This document shows positions 1-8,285 of a DNA stretch of 33,740 nt, piece by piece. The translations under genes and the position numbers were made by a program. The stretch spans positions 1-33,740 of the forward strand of contig JANWLH010000119.1 in the NCBI GenBank assembly GCA_025450915.1. Reading direction: 5' to 3'. The notes below the pieces were generated by a model. It ran no database searches and was not told where the DNA came from. It saw only the letters and a program-made list of their open reading frames with translations. Each line of letters starts with the position of its first letter. Position 1 is the first letter of the stretch. This DNA is from Candidatus Limnocylindrales bacterium. Lineage in GTDB: Bacteria; Chloroflexota; Limnocylindria; Limnocylindrales; CSP1-4.

Positions 1-93
1 CAACTGACGGGAATGATCCCGAGCAAGGCGGGATCATCGACACGACGGGGTATCCTGTTGGGCCAGCCCCGAAGCGAGACTGCCGAAAGCCCG

Positions 94-1461
94 ATGACCA
101 CCCGAGATCAGGCCCGCCGTCACGCGGCCGAGGTTCGCTCCGACGCGGCCTCCCGCGGTCTGCCCCTGAGCAACCCGGTGGCGAGCCTGCCCGAACGCCT
201 GCTGACCGCCCGCGAGCGCAAGGGTGTCGACCTGTTCCGGGCAGAGCGCGACACGAAGATCCGCGCGCGCTACCTCGCGGCCCTCGAGCGCGGCGACTAC
301 CGGGAGCTGCCCGGCGCCGTCTATACGAAGGGCTTCCTGCGCAACTACGCCCTCTACCTGGGCCTCGACCCGGACGAGATCCTGCTCCAGTGGCGCCGCG
401 AGCGTGGCGAGGGGACCGCCACGGATCCAGTCCTGGTCGTGCCGCGGACCGTCACTGCTCCCCGCCAGGGGATCACGATCTCGCCAAAGGTCTTCGGTGG
501 CCTGCTCCTGGCCCTGGTGGTGGTCGTCGTGGTCGGCTACGTGGCCACCCAGCTCGTCCGCTTCTCGAAGCCGCCGACGGTGACGATGCTCGATCCGAGC
601 ACGGCCGTGGTCACGGTCGACGAGACCGCCACCACCTACACCCTGCGGGGCACGACGAGCGCCGGGGCGACCGTCTCGATCACGATCCCCGGCCGCGACC
701 AGCCCATCCAGGTGACGGCCGGCGCCGACGGCTCGTGGAGCTCGGACGTCGAGCTGCGCCGCGGCCGCAACCAGTTCAGCGTCACCGCGACCGATCCCGA
801 TACGGGCAAGCAGTCCGACACGCCCTATGCGCTCGTGATCAACGTCCCGATCTCGGCGATCGTGACGCCCAGCCTGACGATCGAACAGCCGGCCGACGGG
901 GCGAAGGTCGAGAACGGCGCGATCCTCGTCCAGGGCTCGGCGCCGAACGCGACCCAGGTCACCGTGACCGCGGCGTACACCGGTGCGACGACGCCGAGCG
1001 GCACGAGGCCCCAGCCAACCCCACCAGTTCCACCGGCCCAAACCGGGACGGTCGGCAGCGACGGGGCGTTCAGCGTGCCGTTCAACCTGACCGCCGGCAG
1101 GTGGACCCTCACGGTCTCGGCCGCCGGCAGCGACGGGAAGGCAACCTCGCTGACCCGCTCGGTCACCGTCAACTACCAGGGCGTCAACCTGGTCGTCTCG
1201 ATCCGGGGCGGCTCCGCCTGGCTGCTCGTCTGGGAGGACGGGGTCATCGACAAGAAGATCGGCGCCGGCGGCAAGACCGAGAAGAACGGGACGGTGCTGA
1301 CGTTCACCGCCACGAACACGATCGAGGTCCGGACGGGCAAGTCGAGCATCACGTTCTTCACGCTGAACGGCCAGTCGCTCGGTTCGCTCGGTGCCGCCGC
1401 CAACCCGGAGACGTGGCTGTTCGACCCGCCCGCCCCGCCGAAGAAGACCAACCATACGTGA
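94..1461 (+). CDS. RodZ-like helix-turn-helix membrane protein (HTH_25, TM, DUF4115)
   Basis: Probable cytoskeleton-associated or envelope protein of the RodZ type. A cytoplasmic Xre-like helix-turn-helix near the N-terminus (TARERKGVDL... then TKIRARYLAALERGDY and YTKGFLRNYALYLGL) is followed by one transmembrane helix at nt ~490-550 (Val-rich). Then come two Ig/glucodextranase-B-like repeats with a Pro/Thr linker and a C-terminal DUF4115-type beta domain (SAWLLVWEDGVIDKKIGAGG). RodZ proteins link MreB to the cell-wall elongation machinery. The internal Ig-like repeats make this one longer than the Proteobacterial form. I chose ATG 94; the frame is open to the window edge with another ATG at 13, so the true start could lie further upstream. 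It overlaps the next gene by GTGA, suggesting an operon with cinA and murC. Confidence 0.8.
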   Translation: MTTRDQARRHAAEVRSDAASRGLPLSNPVASLPERLLTARERKGVDLFRAERDTKIRARYLAALERGDYRELPGAVYTKGFLRNYALYLGLDPDEILLQWRRERGEGTATDPVLVVPRTVTAPRQGITISPKVFGGLLLALVVVVVVGYVATQLVRFSKPPTVTMLDPSTAVVTVDETATTYTLRGTTSAGATVSITIPGRDQPIQVTAGADGSWSSDVELRRGRNQFSVTATDPDTGKQSDTPYALVINVPISAIVTPSLTIEQPADGAKVENGAILVQGSAPNATQVTVTAAYTGATTPSGTRPQPTPPVPPAQTGTVGSDGAFSVPFNLTAGRWTLTVSAAGSDGKATSLTRSVTVNYQGVNLVVSIRGGSAWLLVWEDGVIDKKIGAGGKTEKNGTVLTFTATNTIEVRTGKSSITFFTLNGQSLGSLGAAANPETWLFDPPAPPKKTNHT

Positions 1462-1967
1462 CCGAGGGCGACCCCGAGGTCGACCTCCACGACCTTGCTG
1501 AGCGGCTCCAGGCCATCGCCCTGGCCAGCGGCATGACGGTCGCCACGGCGGAATCGTGTACCGGCGGCCTCGTCGCGCACGCGCTGACCGAGATCGCCGG
1601 CTCGAGCGGCTATTTCCTGGGTGGGGTGGTCGCCTACGCCGACGCGACGAAGCAGCACGCGCTCGGCGTGCCCGCGGAGCTGATCGCCCGGCACGGCGCC
1701 GTCAGCGCCCAGGTCGCCCGGGCGATGGCCGCGGGAGCACGCCGGGTGATCGGCTCGGACCTGGCCGTCTCGGTCACGGGCATCGCCGGCCCGGGCGGCG
1801 GTACCGCCGCCAAGCCGGTCGGCCTGACGTATATCGCCGTCGAGGGCCCCGCGGGCAGCGAGGTGCGCCGGTTCGTCTGGCCCCACGATCGATCCGCCAA
1901 CAAGCGCGCGAGCGCGGCAGCCGCAATCGAGCTGCTGATCTCCGTGGCCAGCCCCGGCCCGGCGTGA
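1458..1967 (+). CDS. pncC: CinA C-terminal / PncC-type nicotinamide-nucleotide amidase
   Basis: 169-aa stand-alone CinA C-terminal domain. Family members deamidate nicotinamide mononucleotide to nicotinic acid mononucleotide in pyridine-nucleotide salvage. The family signatures are all visible: the active-site AESCTGGLVAHAL segment, SSGYFLGGVVAYADATK, and VTGIAGPGGGTAAKPVG. The N-terminal MoeA-like half found in full CinA is absent, and the length fits the single-domain form. The GTG start overlaps the upstream stop codon (GTGA), so translation is probably coupled to the RodZ-like gene. A rodZ-like/cinA pairing is common in Gram-positive and Chloroflexota genomes (established pattern; the order here is seen directly). 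Confidence 0.9.
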   Translation: MTEGDPEVDLHDLAERLQAIALASGMTVATAESCTGGLVAHALTEIAGSSGYFLGGVVAYADATKQHALGVPAELIARHGAVSAQVARAMAAGARRVIGSDLAVSVTGIAGPGGGTAAKPVGLTYIAVEGPAGSEVRRFVWPHDRSANKRASAAAAIELLISVASPGPA

Positions 1968-1991
1968 CGAGGTGATCGTGACCCCCCGATC

Positions 1992-3572
1992 ATGACCCGG
2001 ACCAGCGAGGAGATCGGGCGCGGCCTGGAGCCGTCCCGGGAGGCGCGGCCCATCGTGGCGGGGGAGCGGATCCACGTGATCGGTGCGGCCGGCAGTGCCG
2101 CCGCGGCATCGCTGCTGCTGGGCCATGCGGCCGGCGCCCGGATGTCCGGGTGCGATGCCGGCGAGCCATCCGCCTACAGCCTGGGCGTCGAGGCCGCCGG
2201 GATCCCGATCACCTGGCACCACTCCGCCCGCCACGTGGTCGATGCGGATGGGCGCCCCGCGGTGGATCGGATCGCCGTGAGCAAAGCCCTGACCTCGGTC
2301 AACCCCGACCACCCGGAGCTCCTCGCCGCCCATGCCGCCGGGATACCCGCCACGAGCTGCCAGCAGCTCATCGCGGATGCCGCGGCGACGTTCGGCGGGA
2401 CGCTGCTTGCCGTCGCCGGGACGCATGGCAAGTCGACGACGACCGGCTGGCTCGTCCACCTGCTCAGCCGCGCGGGCCACGATCCGTCGGCCTTCGTCGG
2501 AGCCCTCCTGCCGGCCGAACTCGCGGGCGGCGATGCGCCGGCGGTCGTGCGGATCGGCCACGGCGGCCCGGCCGGCCGGTCGTTCGTCGTCGAGGCCGAC
2601 GAGTACGCCGGCAACTTCGATCCCTACCGGCCGGCGATCGGGGTGCTGCTGAACGCTGACTGGGACCATCCCGACGTCTTCCCTGATCGAGCGGCGGTCG
2701 TCGACACGTTCGAGGCCTGGATTCGCTGCTTTCCCGCGGGCTCGACGCTGGTGGCGAATGCCGGTGACGCCGGCGTGGCCACGCTCCTGCCAAGACTCGC
2801 TGATTGGCCGGGGTGGATCCTCGCGACGGCCCTCGGGTCGGACGGTGCCGACCCCGCGAACCTTGCCGCCGAGCTGCGGGCAGGGATCCGCTCGGCAGCC
2901 GGTCCCGCCGCGGCGCTGACCGCCACGTACCACGCCGCCGCGAACGGTGAGGCGCATCTCGTCGTCTTCGGCCTCGGCTCCGAGGGGACGAGGAAGGTCG
3001 ACCTCCAGCTCGTGGGGCGGCACAACGCCGCGAACGCGCTCGGGGCTGCCGGGGCCGCGCTGGCGTTTGGCCTGGAGCCGGCGGCGATCGCCGAGGGGCT
3101 CGCCTCGTTCGAGGGCGTCGGGCGGCGGTTCGAGCTGAAAGGGGAGGTCGGCGGGATCGTCGTGCTCGACGACTACGGCCACCATCCGACCGCCATCGCC
3201 GCGACCCTCGGGGCGGTGAAGCTGCGCTATCCGGGCCGGCGCCGCTGGGCGATCTACGAGCCGCTGACATTCCACCGGACCGCGGCCCTGCTCGAGCAGT
3301 TCGCGGAGATCCTGGCCACCGCCGATCGAGTGGCGATCGCCGACATCTTCGCGGTCCGCGATCCCGACCGGACGATCGTGTCGGCCGCCGACCTCGCCCG
3401 GGCCGTCGAGCGCCGGGGAACGCCGGCGATCGCCCCGGGCTCCGTGGAAGCGACCGCCGACGCGGTCCTGCCCCTCCTCGAGCCCGGTGACGTGGTGCTG
3501 GTCATGGGCGGCGGCCGCTCGACCGTGATCGCCGAACGGCTCGTTGGCGGACTCCGGGGGATGAGCGCCTGA
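1992..3572 (+). CDS. murC: Mur ligase, MurC-type (UDP-N-acetylmuramate--L-alanine ligase)
   Basis: 526-aa ATP-dependent amino-acid ligase of the MurC/Mpl branch, expected to add L-Ala to UDP-MurNAc in the cytoplasmic stage of peptidoglycan synthesis. Order seen: N-terminal Rossmann domain (IHVIGAAGSAAAASLLLG), P-loop GTHGKSTTT at residues ~143-151, the central motif EADEYAGNFDPYRP..LNADWDHPDVF, HNAANALGAAGAAL, and the MurC hallmark DDYGHHPTAIAATL at the start of the C-terminal domain. It is longer than E. coli MurC (about 490 aa), with an extra N-terminal stretch. Mpl (murein tripeptide ligase) is the main alternative, because the EADEY-F-Y-P motif is shared. It lies 24 bp after the cinA-like gene and ends 3 bp from the convergent Rieske gene. 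Confidence 0.8.
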   Translation: MTRTSEEIGRGLEPSREARPIVAGERIHVIGAAGSAAAASLLLGHAAGARMSGCDAGEPSAYSLGVEAAGIPITWHHSARHVVDADGRPAVDRIAVSKALTSVNPDHPELLAAHAAGIPATSCQQLIADAAATFGGTLLAVAGTHGKSTTTGWLVHLLSRAGHDPSAFVGALLPAELAGGDAPAVVRIGHGGPAGRSFVVEADEYAGNFDPYRPAIGVLLNADWDHPDVFPDRAAVVDTFEAWIRCFPAGSTLVANAGDAGVATLLPRLADWPGWILATALGSDGADPANLAAELRAGIRSAAGPAAALTATYHAAANGEAHLVVFGLGSEGTRKVDLQLVGRHNAANALGAAGAALAFGLEPAAIAEGLASFEGVGRRFELKGEVGGIVVLDDYGHHPTAIAATLGAVKLRYPGRRRWAIYEPLTFHRTAALLEQFAEILATADRVAIADIFAVRDPDRTIVSAADLARAVERRGTPAIAPGSVEATADAVLPLLEPGDVVLVMGGGRSTVIAERLVGGLRGMSA

Positions 3573-3575
3573 GGC

Positions 3576-5273
3576 TCAGTCCGAAGCTGCGCCCGCGGCG
3601 ACCGTTGCGCCGGCGCTTGCCGCTGCCGCTTCGAGGGCAGCCAGCTCCTCCGGAGTGAGGAGCCGGGCCGCGATCTCGTGGCCCTCCGACGTGAGGCATC
3701 GGCCGGTGGCGAGCTCGTACTGCCAGCCGTGGAGCGAGCAGGTCAGGACGCCCTCGTCGTCGATCGTCGCGAAGCGGGTCAGGTCGGCCTTCATGTGCGG
3801 ACAGCGCCGCTGGATCTCCCAGCCGTCAAGCACGAACGACCCTTCGGCCTTTGCCTTCTCGGCGTAGAAGCCCTCGGCGTACTGGAGCCGCTCGAGGTCG
3901 AGGCACTTGAACCAGGTGTACACGTACTCGTTGTAGGGACCCTTGCGGGCAGCCCGGAAGCGCATCGACAGGAAGAGCGAGTTGACCCAGTCGACCTCGT
4001 GCTCGCGGACGAGCACCTCGATCAGCGGCCGGTCGATCCGGAAGACGTAGCGCGGCGTTTCGACGCCATCCCACGGCCGGACGAGCTGGTCCACGAAATC
4101 GAGGACGATCCCCGGCGGCTGGCCAGCCGGGATCGCCGCCAGCCCCTGCGGGCCGCGCAGGTCGAGCAGCACCGGCGCCCCGATCCCGCTGCAGGTGAGC
4201 TCGCCGAAGCCCATCAAGGGCTCGAACCAGGCCTTCAGCTCGGCAACCAGGTCGAGCGGCTCGATCGGCTCGGGAGGTTCCGGCGCGCCGGCTTCGGGCA
4301 ATGGCGACCCGCCGCGGGCCCAGCGCGCGTGCTCCGCATCGAGCAGCGGCCGGACCCGGGCCTGGTAGTCGCGCAGGTAGGGCTCGCGTTCATCGAAGAT
4401 CCGGCGGACCTCGGCGTCGGCAACGGGGTGCGTGACGTCGAACGAGCCACGGCGGAGCTCGCCCGACGAACCGGGCAGCATCAGCCGCCCGCCGCTGATC
4501 CCGGCCTCGGACAGGTGGTCGAGGAAGACCTCCTGGTCCGGGAAGATGTTGGCCGGGTCGCGGTGGAGGTCGTTGTACGCGAAGAGGTCATCGTCGAGGA
4601 AGCACGGCGGTCCGGCGCTGGGCACGACGAACGCCGGATCGATGATCTCGATGTAGCGCTGGGCCCGGGCGAGCTGGACGACCCGCTTCTTGTGGGCGAG
4701 GGTGATCTTTGCCCGTTCCGGGAACTCGTAGACCATCGGGTACCAGATCGCCCCCGAGAACTGGAGGAACAGCAGGTCGATCGGCCCCAGTGCCAGCAGC
4801 TTGTCGGGGTCGGGCGGCCGCGAGTCGTTCATGTTCAGCAGGCGCGTCTCACCGTCGTCGACGAGCAGCGCCGAGTCGCCGATCGGGCCGTCGGTGGGTG
4901 CCGTGAGCGCCTCGATCATCACCCGCAGCCCGCCGGCCAGCTCGATCGGCTCGCCGTCGGCGGTCTCGACGAAGCGTCGGAACCCGAGCGCGTGGAGCTC
5001 GTGGCGGAGGTCGTCGATCAGGTAGTCGGGCAGCAGGACCGTGGCGTCCTTCGACACGTTGGCACTCAGCCAGGCCGGATCGAAGTGATCGTGATGGAGG
5101 TGCGAGATGTACAGGTACGTCGGCCTGGCGAGGAGCGCGGGATCGATGCCGTCGTTGGCCGGAAACGGGAACCAGGAGCCGAAGTAGGCGGGGCTGAACC
5201 AGGGATCGCAGAGGATGCTGCCGGCCCGGGTCTCGATGAACAGCCCGGCCTGGCCAAGGAAGGTGACGCGCAT
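3576..5273 (-). CDS. Metallo-beta-lactamase/Rieske protein, NamH/CMAH type (candidate UDP-MurNAc hydroxylase)
   Basis: 565-aa two-domain protein. The N-terminal metallo-beta-lactamase fold has an intact metal motif S57-HLHHDH-63 preceded by GSILCDPWFSPAYFGSWFPFP. The middle carries LQFSGAIWYPMVYE and PSAGPPCFLDDD. The C-terminal Rieske centre is C491-P-H493 and C512-S-L-H515. This architecture is that of CMP-NeuAc hydroxylase and of mycobacterial NamH, which oxidises the N-acetyl group of UDP-MurNAc to N-glycolyl. I recognise the NamH-like stretches from memory, without alignment. The convergent neighbour is a MurC-type ligase, which uses the same substrate. The ATG at 5273 is preferred over one 51 bp upstream: it begins the fold directly (MRVTFLGQAG) and has a TATCCT box six bases before it, suggesting a leaderless mRNA. 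The cellular substrate is inferred. Confidence 0.72.
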   Translation of the reverse strand: MRVTFLGQAGLFIETRAGSILCDPWFSPAYFGSWFPFPANDGIDPALLARPTYLYISHLHHDHFDPAWLSANVSKDATVLLPDYLIDDLRHELHALGFRRFVETADGEPIELAGGLRVMIEALTAPTDGPIGDSALLVDDGETRLLNMNDSRPPDPDKLLALGPIDLLFLQFSGAIWYPMVYEFPERAKITLAHKKRVVQLARAQRYIEIIDPAFVVPSAGPPCFLDDDLFAYNDLHRDPANIFPDQEVFLDHLSEAGISGGRLMLPGSSGELRRGSFDVTHPVADAEVRRIFDEREPYLRDYQARVRPLLDAEHARWARGGSPLPEAGAPEPPEPIEPLDLVAELKAWFEPLMGFGELTCSGIGAPVLLDLRGPQGLAAIPAGQPPGIVLDFVDQLVRPWDGVETPRYVFRIDRPLIEVLVREHEVDWVNSLFLSMRFRAARKGPYNEYVYTWFKCLDLERLQYAEGFYAEKAKAEGSFVLDGWEIQRRCPHMKADLTRFATIDDEGVLTCSLHGWQYELATGRCLTSEGHEIAARLLTPEELAALEAAAASAGATVAAGAASD

Positions 5274-5285
5274 CGACCGAGGATA
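5274..5285 (-). promoter_or_regulatory. Leaderless -10 box TATCCT for the Rieske gene
   Basis: On the minus strand TATCCT (5285-5280) lies six bases before the ATG at 5273, with no Shine-Dalgarno between. The same geometry recurs at many genes in the window. No good -35 is visible. Confidence 0.55.
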
Positions 5286-5339
5286 CCGGAGCGGGTACCA
5301 TTGGCGGCCGATCCCCCTCGACACTCACGGAGCGTGCTC

Positions 5340-5831
5340 ATGGCCGGTGACGTCTCGTTCGATGTGGTCAGCGATTTCGACGAGCAGGAGCTTCGGAACG
5401 CCCTCGACCAGGTCCGACGCGAGGTCCAGCAGCGATTCGACTTCAAGGGTGCCAAGGTCGACCTCGAGCAGGAGAAGACCGAGGTCATCCTGCTGACCGA
5501 TGATGAGTTCCGGGCAAAGGTCGTCAAGGACCTCATCGAATCGAAGGCCGTCCGGCGCAACCTGAGCCTCAAGATCTTCGACTGGGGCAAGGTCGAGCCG
5601 GCCGGCGGGAACACGGTCAAGCAGGTCATCACGCTCCGCCGGGGCCTCGCCGACGACACCGCCAAGAAGCTGACCAAGCTGATCCGGGACGAGTTCCCGA
5701 AGGTGAAGTCGCAGATCCAGGGCGACGCGATCCGCGTTTCGGGCAAGAACAAGGATGACCTCCAGCGGGTGATCGCCCGACTGCGCGACCTCGACATCGA
5801 GGTCCCCCTCCAGTTCCAGAACTACCGCTAG
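5340..5831 (+). CDS. yajQ: YajQ family nucleotide-binding protein
   Basis: 163-aa UPF0234/YajQ protein. Recognised throughout by SFDVVSDFDEQELRNALDQ, RFDFKGAK near residue 36, FDWGKVEPAGG, and the C-terminal SGKNKDDLQRVI..LRDLDIEVPLQF. The family has two ferredoxin-like RRM-type folds. It binds nucleotides or RNA, and in Xanthomonas binds cyclic di-GMP. Start: the ATG at 5340 has GGAG eight bases upstream; an in-frame GTG lies six bases earlier. It diverges from the Rieske gene across 66 bp and is followed after seven bases by a thiamine-diphosphate enzyme, probably on the same transcript. Confidence 0.93.
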   Translation: MAGDVSFDVVSDFDEQELRNALDQVRREVQQRFDFKGAKVDLEQEKTEVILLTDDEFRAKVVKDLIESKAVRRNLSLKIFDWGKVEPAGGNTVKQVITLRRGLADDTAKKLTKLIRDEFPKVKSQIQGDAIRVSGKNKDDLQRVIARLRDLDIEVPLQFQNYR

Positions 5832-5838
5832 GACGCTG

Positions 5839-7635
5839 ATGGAGACGGACGACCCGATCGTAGAGCCCCTCCCGGCGGGGGAGCCTGCCGTCGCGGCCGA
5901 GCCGGTCGCGGAGCCGGAGCAGAATGTCGAGCCCGCGCCGGAGCCCGTGGCCCAGGCGGAGCCCGAGCCTGTCGCGCCGCGGACCGTCGGGCGGCTGATC
6001 GCCGACGCCCTCAAGGCCGCCGGCGTCGACGTCGCCTTCACGGTTCCCGGCGAGAGCTTCCTGGGCCTGCTCGACGCCCTTCCGGAAGCCGGGATCCGGG
6101 TCGTCACCACCCGCCACGAGGGCGGCGCCGCGTTCATGGCGGAGGCCCACGGCCAGCTCACCGGCAAGCCCGCGGCCTGCCTCGGTACCCGGGCCGTCGG
6201 CGCGTCGAACCTGGCGATCGGGATCCATACGGCACGAGCCGATTCGACGCCGATGTTCGCGCTCGTCGGCCAGGTCGCCCGCGAGCTCAAGGGCCGCGAG
6301 GCCTTCCAGGAGATCGACCAGCCCGGCTCGATCGGCCGGCTTGCCAAGTGGTCGGTCGAGATCGACTCGGCCGAGCGCGCGGAGCCAATCATGCTCGAGG
6401 CAGTCCGCCAGGCGCTGGGTGGCCGGCCGGGGCCCGTCCTCATCTCGCTGCCCGAGGACCTCCTCGACGAGCTCGTACCCGGCCAGGCGGCGGACGCTCC
6501 GACCCACCGCGTCGCCCGGGTCGAGCCCGATGACCTGGCCGTCCGGCGCGTCCTCCAGCGGCTGACCGCGGCCCGCCGGCCGGTGATCCTCGCCGGCGCC
6601 GGCGTCCTGCGATCGCGGGGCACCGCAGACCTGGTCCGGCTCGCCGAGCTCCTCGAGGTCCCGGTCATGGCGTCATGGCGCCGGCCGGATGTCTTCCCCA
6701 ACGACCACCGCCTGTTCCTCGGGATGACCGGCTATTTCGCCGCCGACACTGTCAGGCCCCGCCTTGACGCCGCCGATCTCATCCTCGTCCTGGGCGCCCG
6801 CCTGAGCGAGGTCGCCTCATTCGGGTATGCGCTGCCCCGCGCCGATCAGCAATGGATCCACGTCGACCTCGAGCCGCGCGTTGCGGGCCAGGGCCTGCCC
6901 GGACCCAGCGAGTCCGTGGTGGCCGATGCACGCACCTTCCTGCGGGTGGCTCGCCGGCGGGTGTCGCTCGGGGTGCTGGCGGCCGAACCGTTCGATGACC
7001 GGCGGGCCGCGAATGGCGAGGACCGGGTTGCCTACGAGGCCGCTTCGATCGTGACCGACCAGCCGTGGTCCGGGCCCGGCGTCCACCCGGGACGGGTGAT
7101 CGAGACGCTCAATCGGCTCCTGCCGCCGCAGACCGTCGTCACGACGGACGCCGGCAATTTCGCCGGCTGGGCGGCTCGCGGCCTGCACTTCCGGCGGCCG
7201 GGCACGTTCCTCGGGCCGACCTCCGGCGCGATGGGCTTCGGCCTGCCGGCCGCGATCGCTGCCTCGATCGAGCATCCCGGCCGGCCGGTCGTGGCCCTGT
7301 GCGGTGACGGCGGCTTCGGGATGACGATGAACGAGCTCGCCACGGCCGCCCGCGAGCACGCGACGATCGTCGCCCTGGTCTTCGACAACGAGCGCTACGG
7401 CACGATCCGGATGCACCAGGACCGCCGCGGCACCGGGGCGGGGGAGTCGACGGACCTCGGACCGATCAATTTCGCGGCGCTCGCCGAGGCGCTCGGCCTG
7501 CGCGGCGTCCGCGTCGACGACGACGCCGCGTTCGAGCCCGCCCTCGTCTCGGCCCTTGCCGCGGGCGTGACGACCGTCATCCACCTGCCGATCGACCGGC
7601 GCTGGCGATCGGTCGACGTCCTCGACCCGGCCTGA
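5839..7635 (+). CDS. Thiamine-diphosphate-dependent enzyme, acetolactate synthase large-subunit-like
   Basis: 598 aa. Pyr, central and PP domains typical of the acetolactate synthase / benzoylformate decarboxylase superfamily are present. The catalytic glutamate sits in TRHEGGAAFMAEA (E94). The ThDP/Mg motif starts GDGGFGM at residue 489 and ends in DNERYG (N517), giving the expected GDG-x25-N spacing. The usual FAD-contact region is only loosely conserved, so oxalyl-CoA decarboxylase-like or other pyruvate/2-oxoacid chemistry is possible, and no small regulatory subunit gene is nearby. The first ~45 residues are an unusual Glu/Pro/Ala-rich run (EPLPAGEPAV, AEPVAEPEQ, AQAEPEPVAP) not needed for the fold. 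The gene starts seven bases after yajQ. Confidence 0.82.
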   Translation: METDDPIVEPLPAGEPAVAAEPVAEPEQNVEPAPEPVAQAEPEPVAPRTVGRLIADALKAAGVDVAFTVPGESFLGLLDALPEAGIRVVTTRHEGGAAFMAEAHGQLTGKPAACLGTRAVGASNLAIGIHTARADSTPMFALVGQVARELKGREAFQEIDQPGSIGRLAKWSVEIDSAERAEPIMLEAVRQALGGRPGPVLISLPEDLLDELVPGQAADAPTHRVARVEPDDLAVRRVLQRLTAARRPVILAGAGVLRSRGTADLVRLAELLEVPVMASWRRPDVFPNDHRLFLGMTGYFAADTVRPRLDAADLILVLGARLSEVASFGYALPRADQQWIHVDLEPRVAGQGLPGPSESVVADARTFLRVARRRVSLGVLAAEPFDDRRAANGEDRVAYEAASIVTDQPWSGPGVHPGRVIETLNRLLPPQTVVTTDAGNFAGWAARGLHFRRPGTFLGPTSGAMGFGLPAAIAASIEHPGRPVVALCGDGGFGMTMNELATAAREHATIVALVFDNERYGTIRMHQDRRGTGAGESTDLGPINFAALAEALGLRGVRVDDDAAFEPALVSALAAGVTTVIHLPIDRRWRSVDVLDPA

Positions 7636-7637
7636 CC

Positions 7638-8270
7638 GTGCGGCCGACCTACCACCTGGTCCCCGCCGAGACCTGGGCGGCCCGTGATCCAGGCAGCGCG
7701 TATGCCGCTCCGAGCCTGGCCGCGGAAGGCTTCATCCATTGCACCGACGGCGCGGCGGCGATGGTCGAGACAGCCAACCGCCACTATCGCGAGGACCCCC
7801 GGGCCTTCCTTGTCCTGACCGTCGACCTGGACGCGACCGGCTCGCCGTGGCGCTTCGACGATCAGGCCGGGCTCTACCCCCACATCTACGGGATGATCGC
7901 TCCGGCGGCCGTGCTTCGGACCCAGACCATCCCGCGGGCGGCCGATGGCACGTTCGAGCCGTTCGGCGGGGACGTCCCGGATGGTGTCCGCGTCGAGACC
8001 ATCTACGTCGTCGAGGCGACGTATGGCCCGGAGGCGGAGAAGCTGCGGCCCGCGGCGCGACCCGAGCACCTCGAGCACATCGGCGACCTGCTCCGATCGG
8101 GCCGGGTGATCGAGGCGGGCGGCTTCCTCGATTTCAGCAGCGCGATCCTCCTCGTCCAGGCGGCGAGCGAGGACGAGGCGCTGGACATGTTCCGCGACGA
8201 CGTCTACATCCGGACCGGCGTCTGGACGGACCTCCGCGCCCGGGCTTGGGGCCGGGTCGTCGCCGAGTAG
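7638..8270 (+). CDS. DUF952-YciI fusion protein
   Basis: 210 aa made of two small domains. Residues 1 to ~100 match the DUF952 family (TYHLVPAETWAA, AEGFIHCTDG, FLVLTVDLDA, LYPHIYGMI). Residues ~118-210 look like a YciI-type ferredoxin-like domain (IYVVEATYGPEAEKLRPAARPEHLEHIGDLLRSGRVIEAGGFLD..AILLVQAASEDEALDMFRDDVYIRTGVW). Neither family has a settled biochemical role; YciI-like proteins are small dimeric enzymes or sensors. The GTG start is two bases after the preceding stop, with no Shine-Dalgarno, so it is probably translated by coupling. It converges with the DUF885 gene 15 bp away. Confidence 0.83.
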   Translation: MRPTYHLVPAETWAARDPGSAYAAPSLAAEGFIHCTDGAAAMVETANRHYREDPRAFLVLTVDLDATGSPWRFDDQAGLYPHIYGMIAPAAVLRTQTIPRAADGTFEPFGGDVPDGVRVETIYVVEATYGPEAEKLRPAARPEHLEHIGDLLRSGRVIEAGGFLDFSSAILLVQAASEDEALDMFRDDVYIRTGVWTDLRARAWGRVVAE

Positions 8271-8285
8271 CGATCGCCGGCACGG

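Noticed and set aside
1173-3275. Very long open frame on the minus strand opposite cinA and murC, and similar antisense frames (3678-5330, 8367-10043, 16186-18303, 27289-29163).
   Set aside because: They are Arg/Gly/Pro-rich shadows of high-GC genes, with no recognisable motif, and lie opposite genes with clear family signatures.
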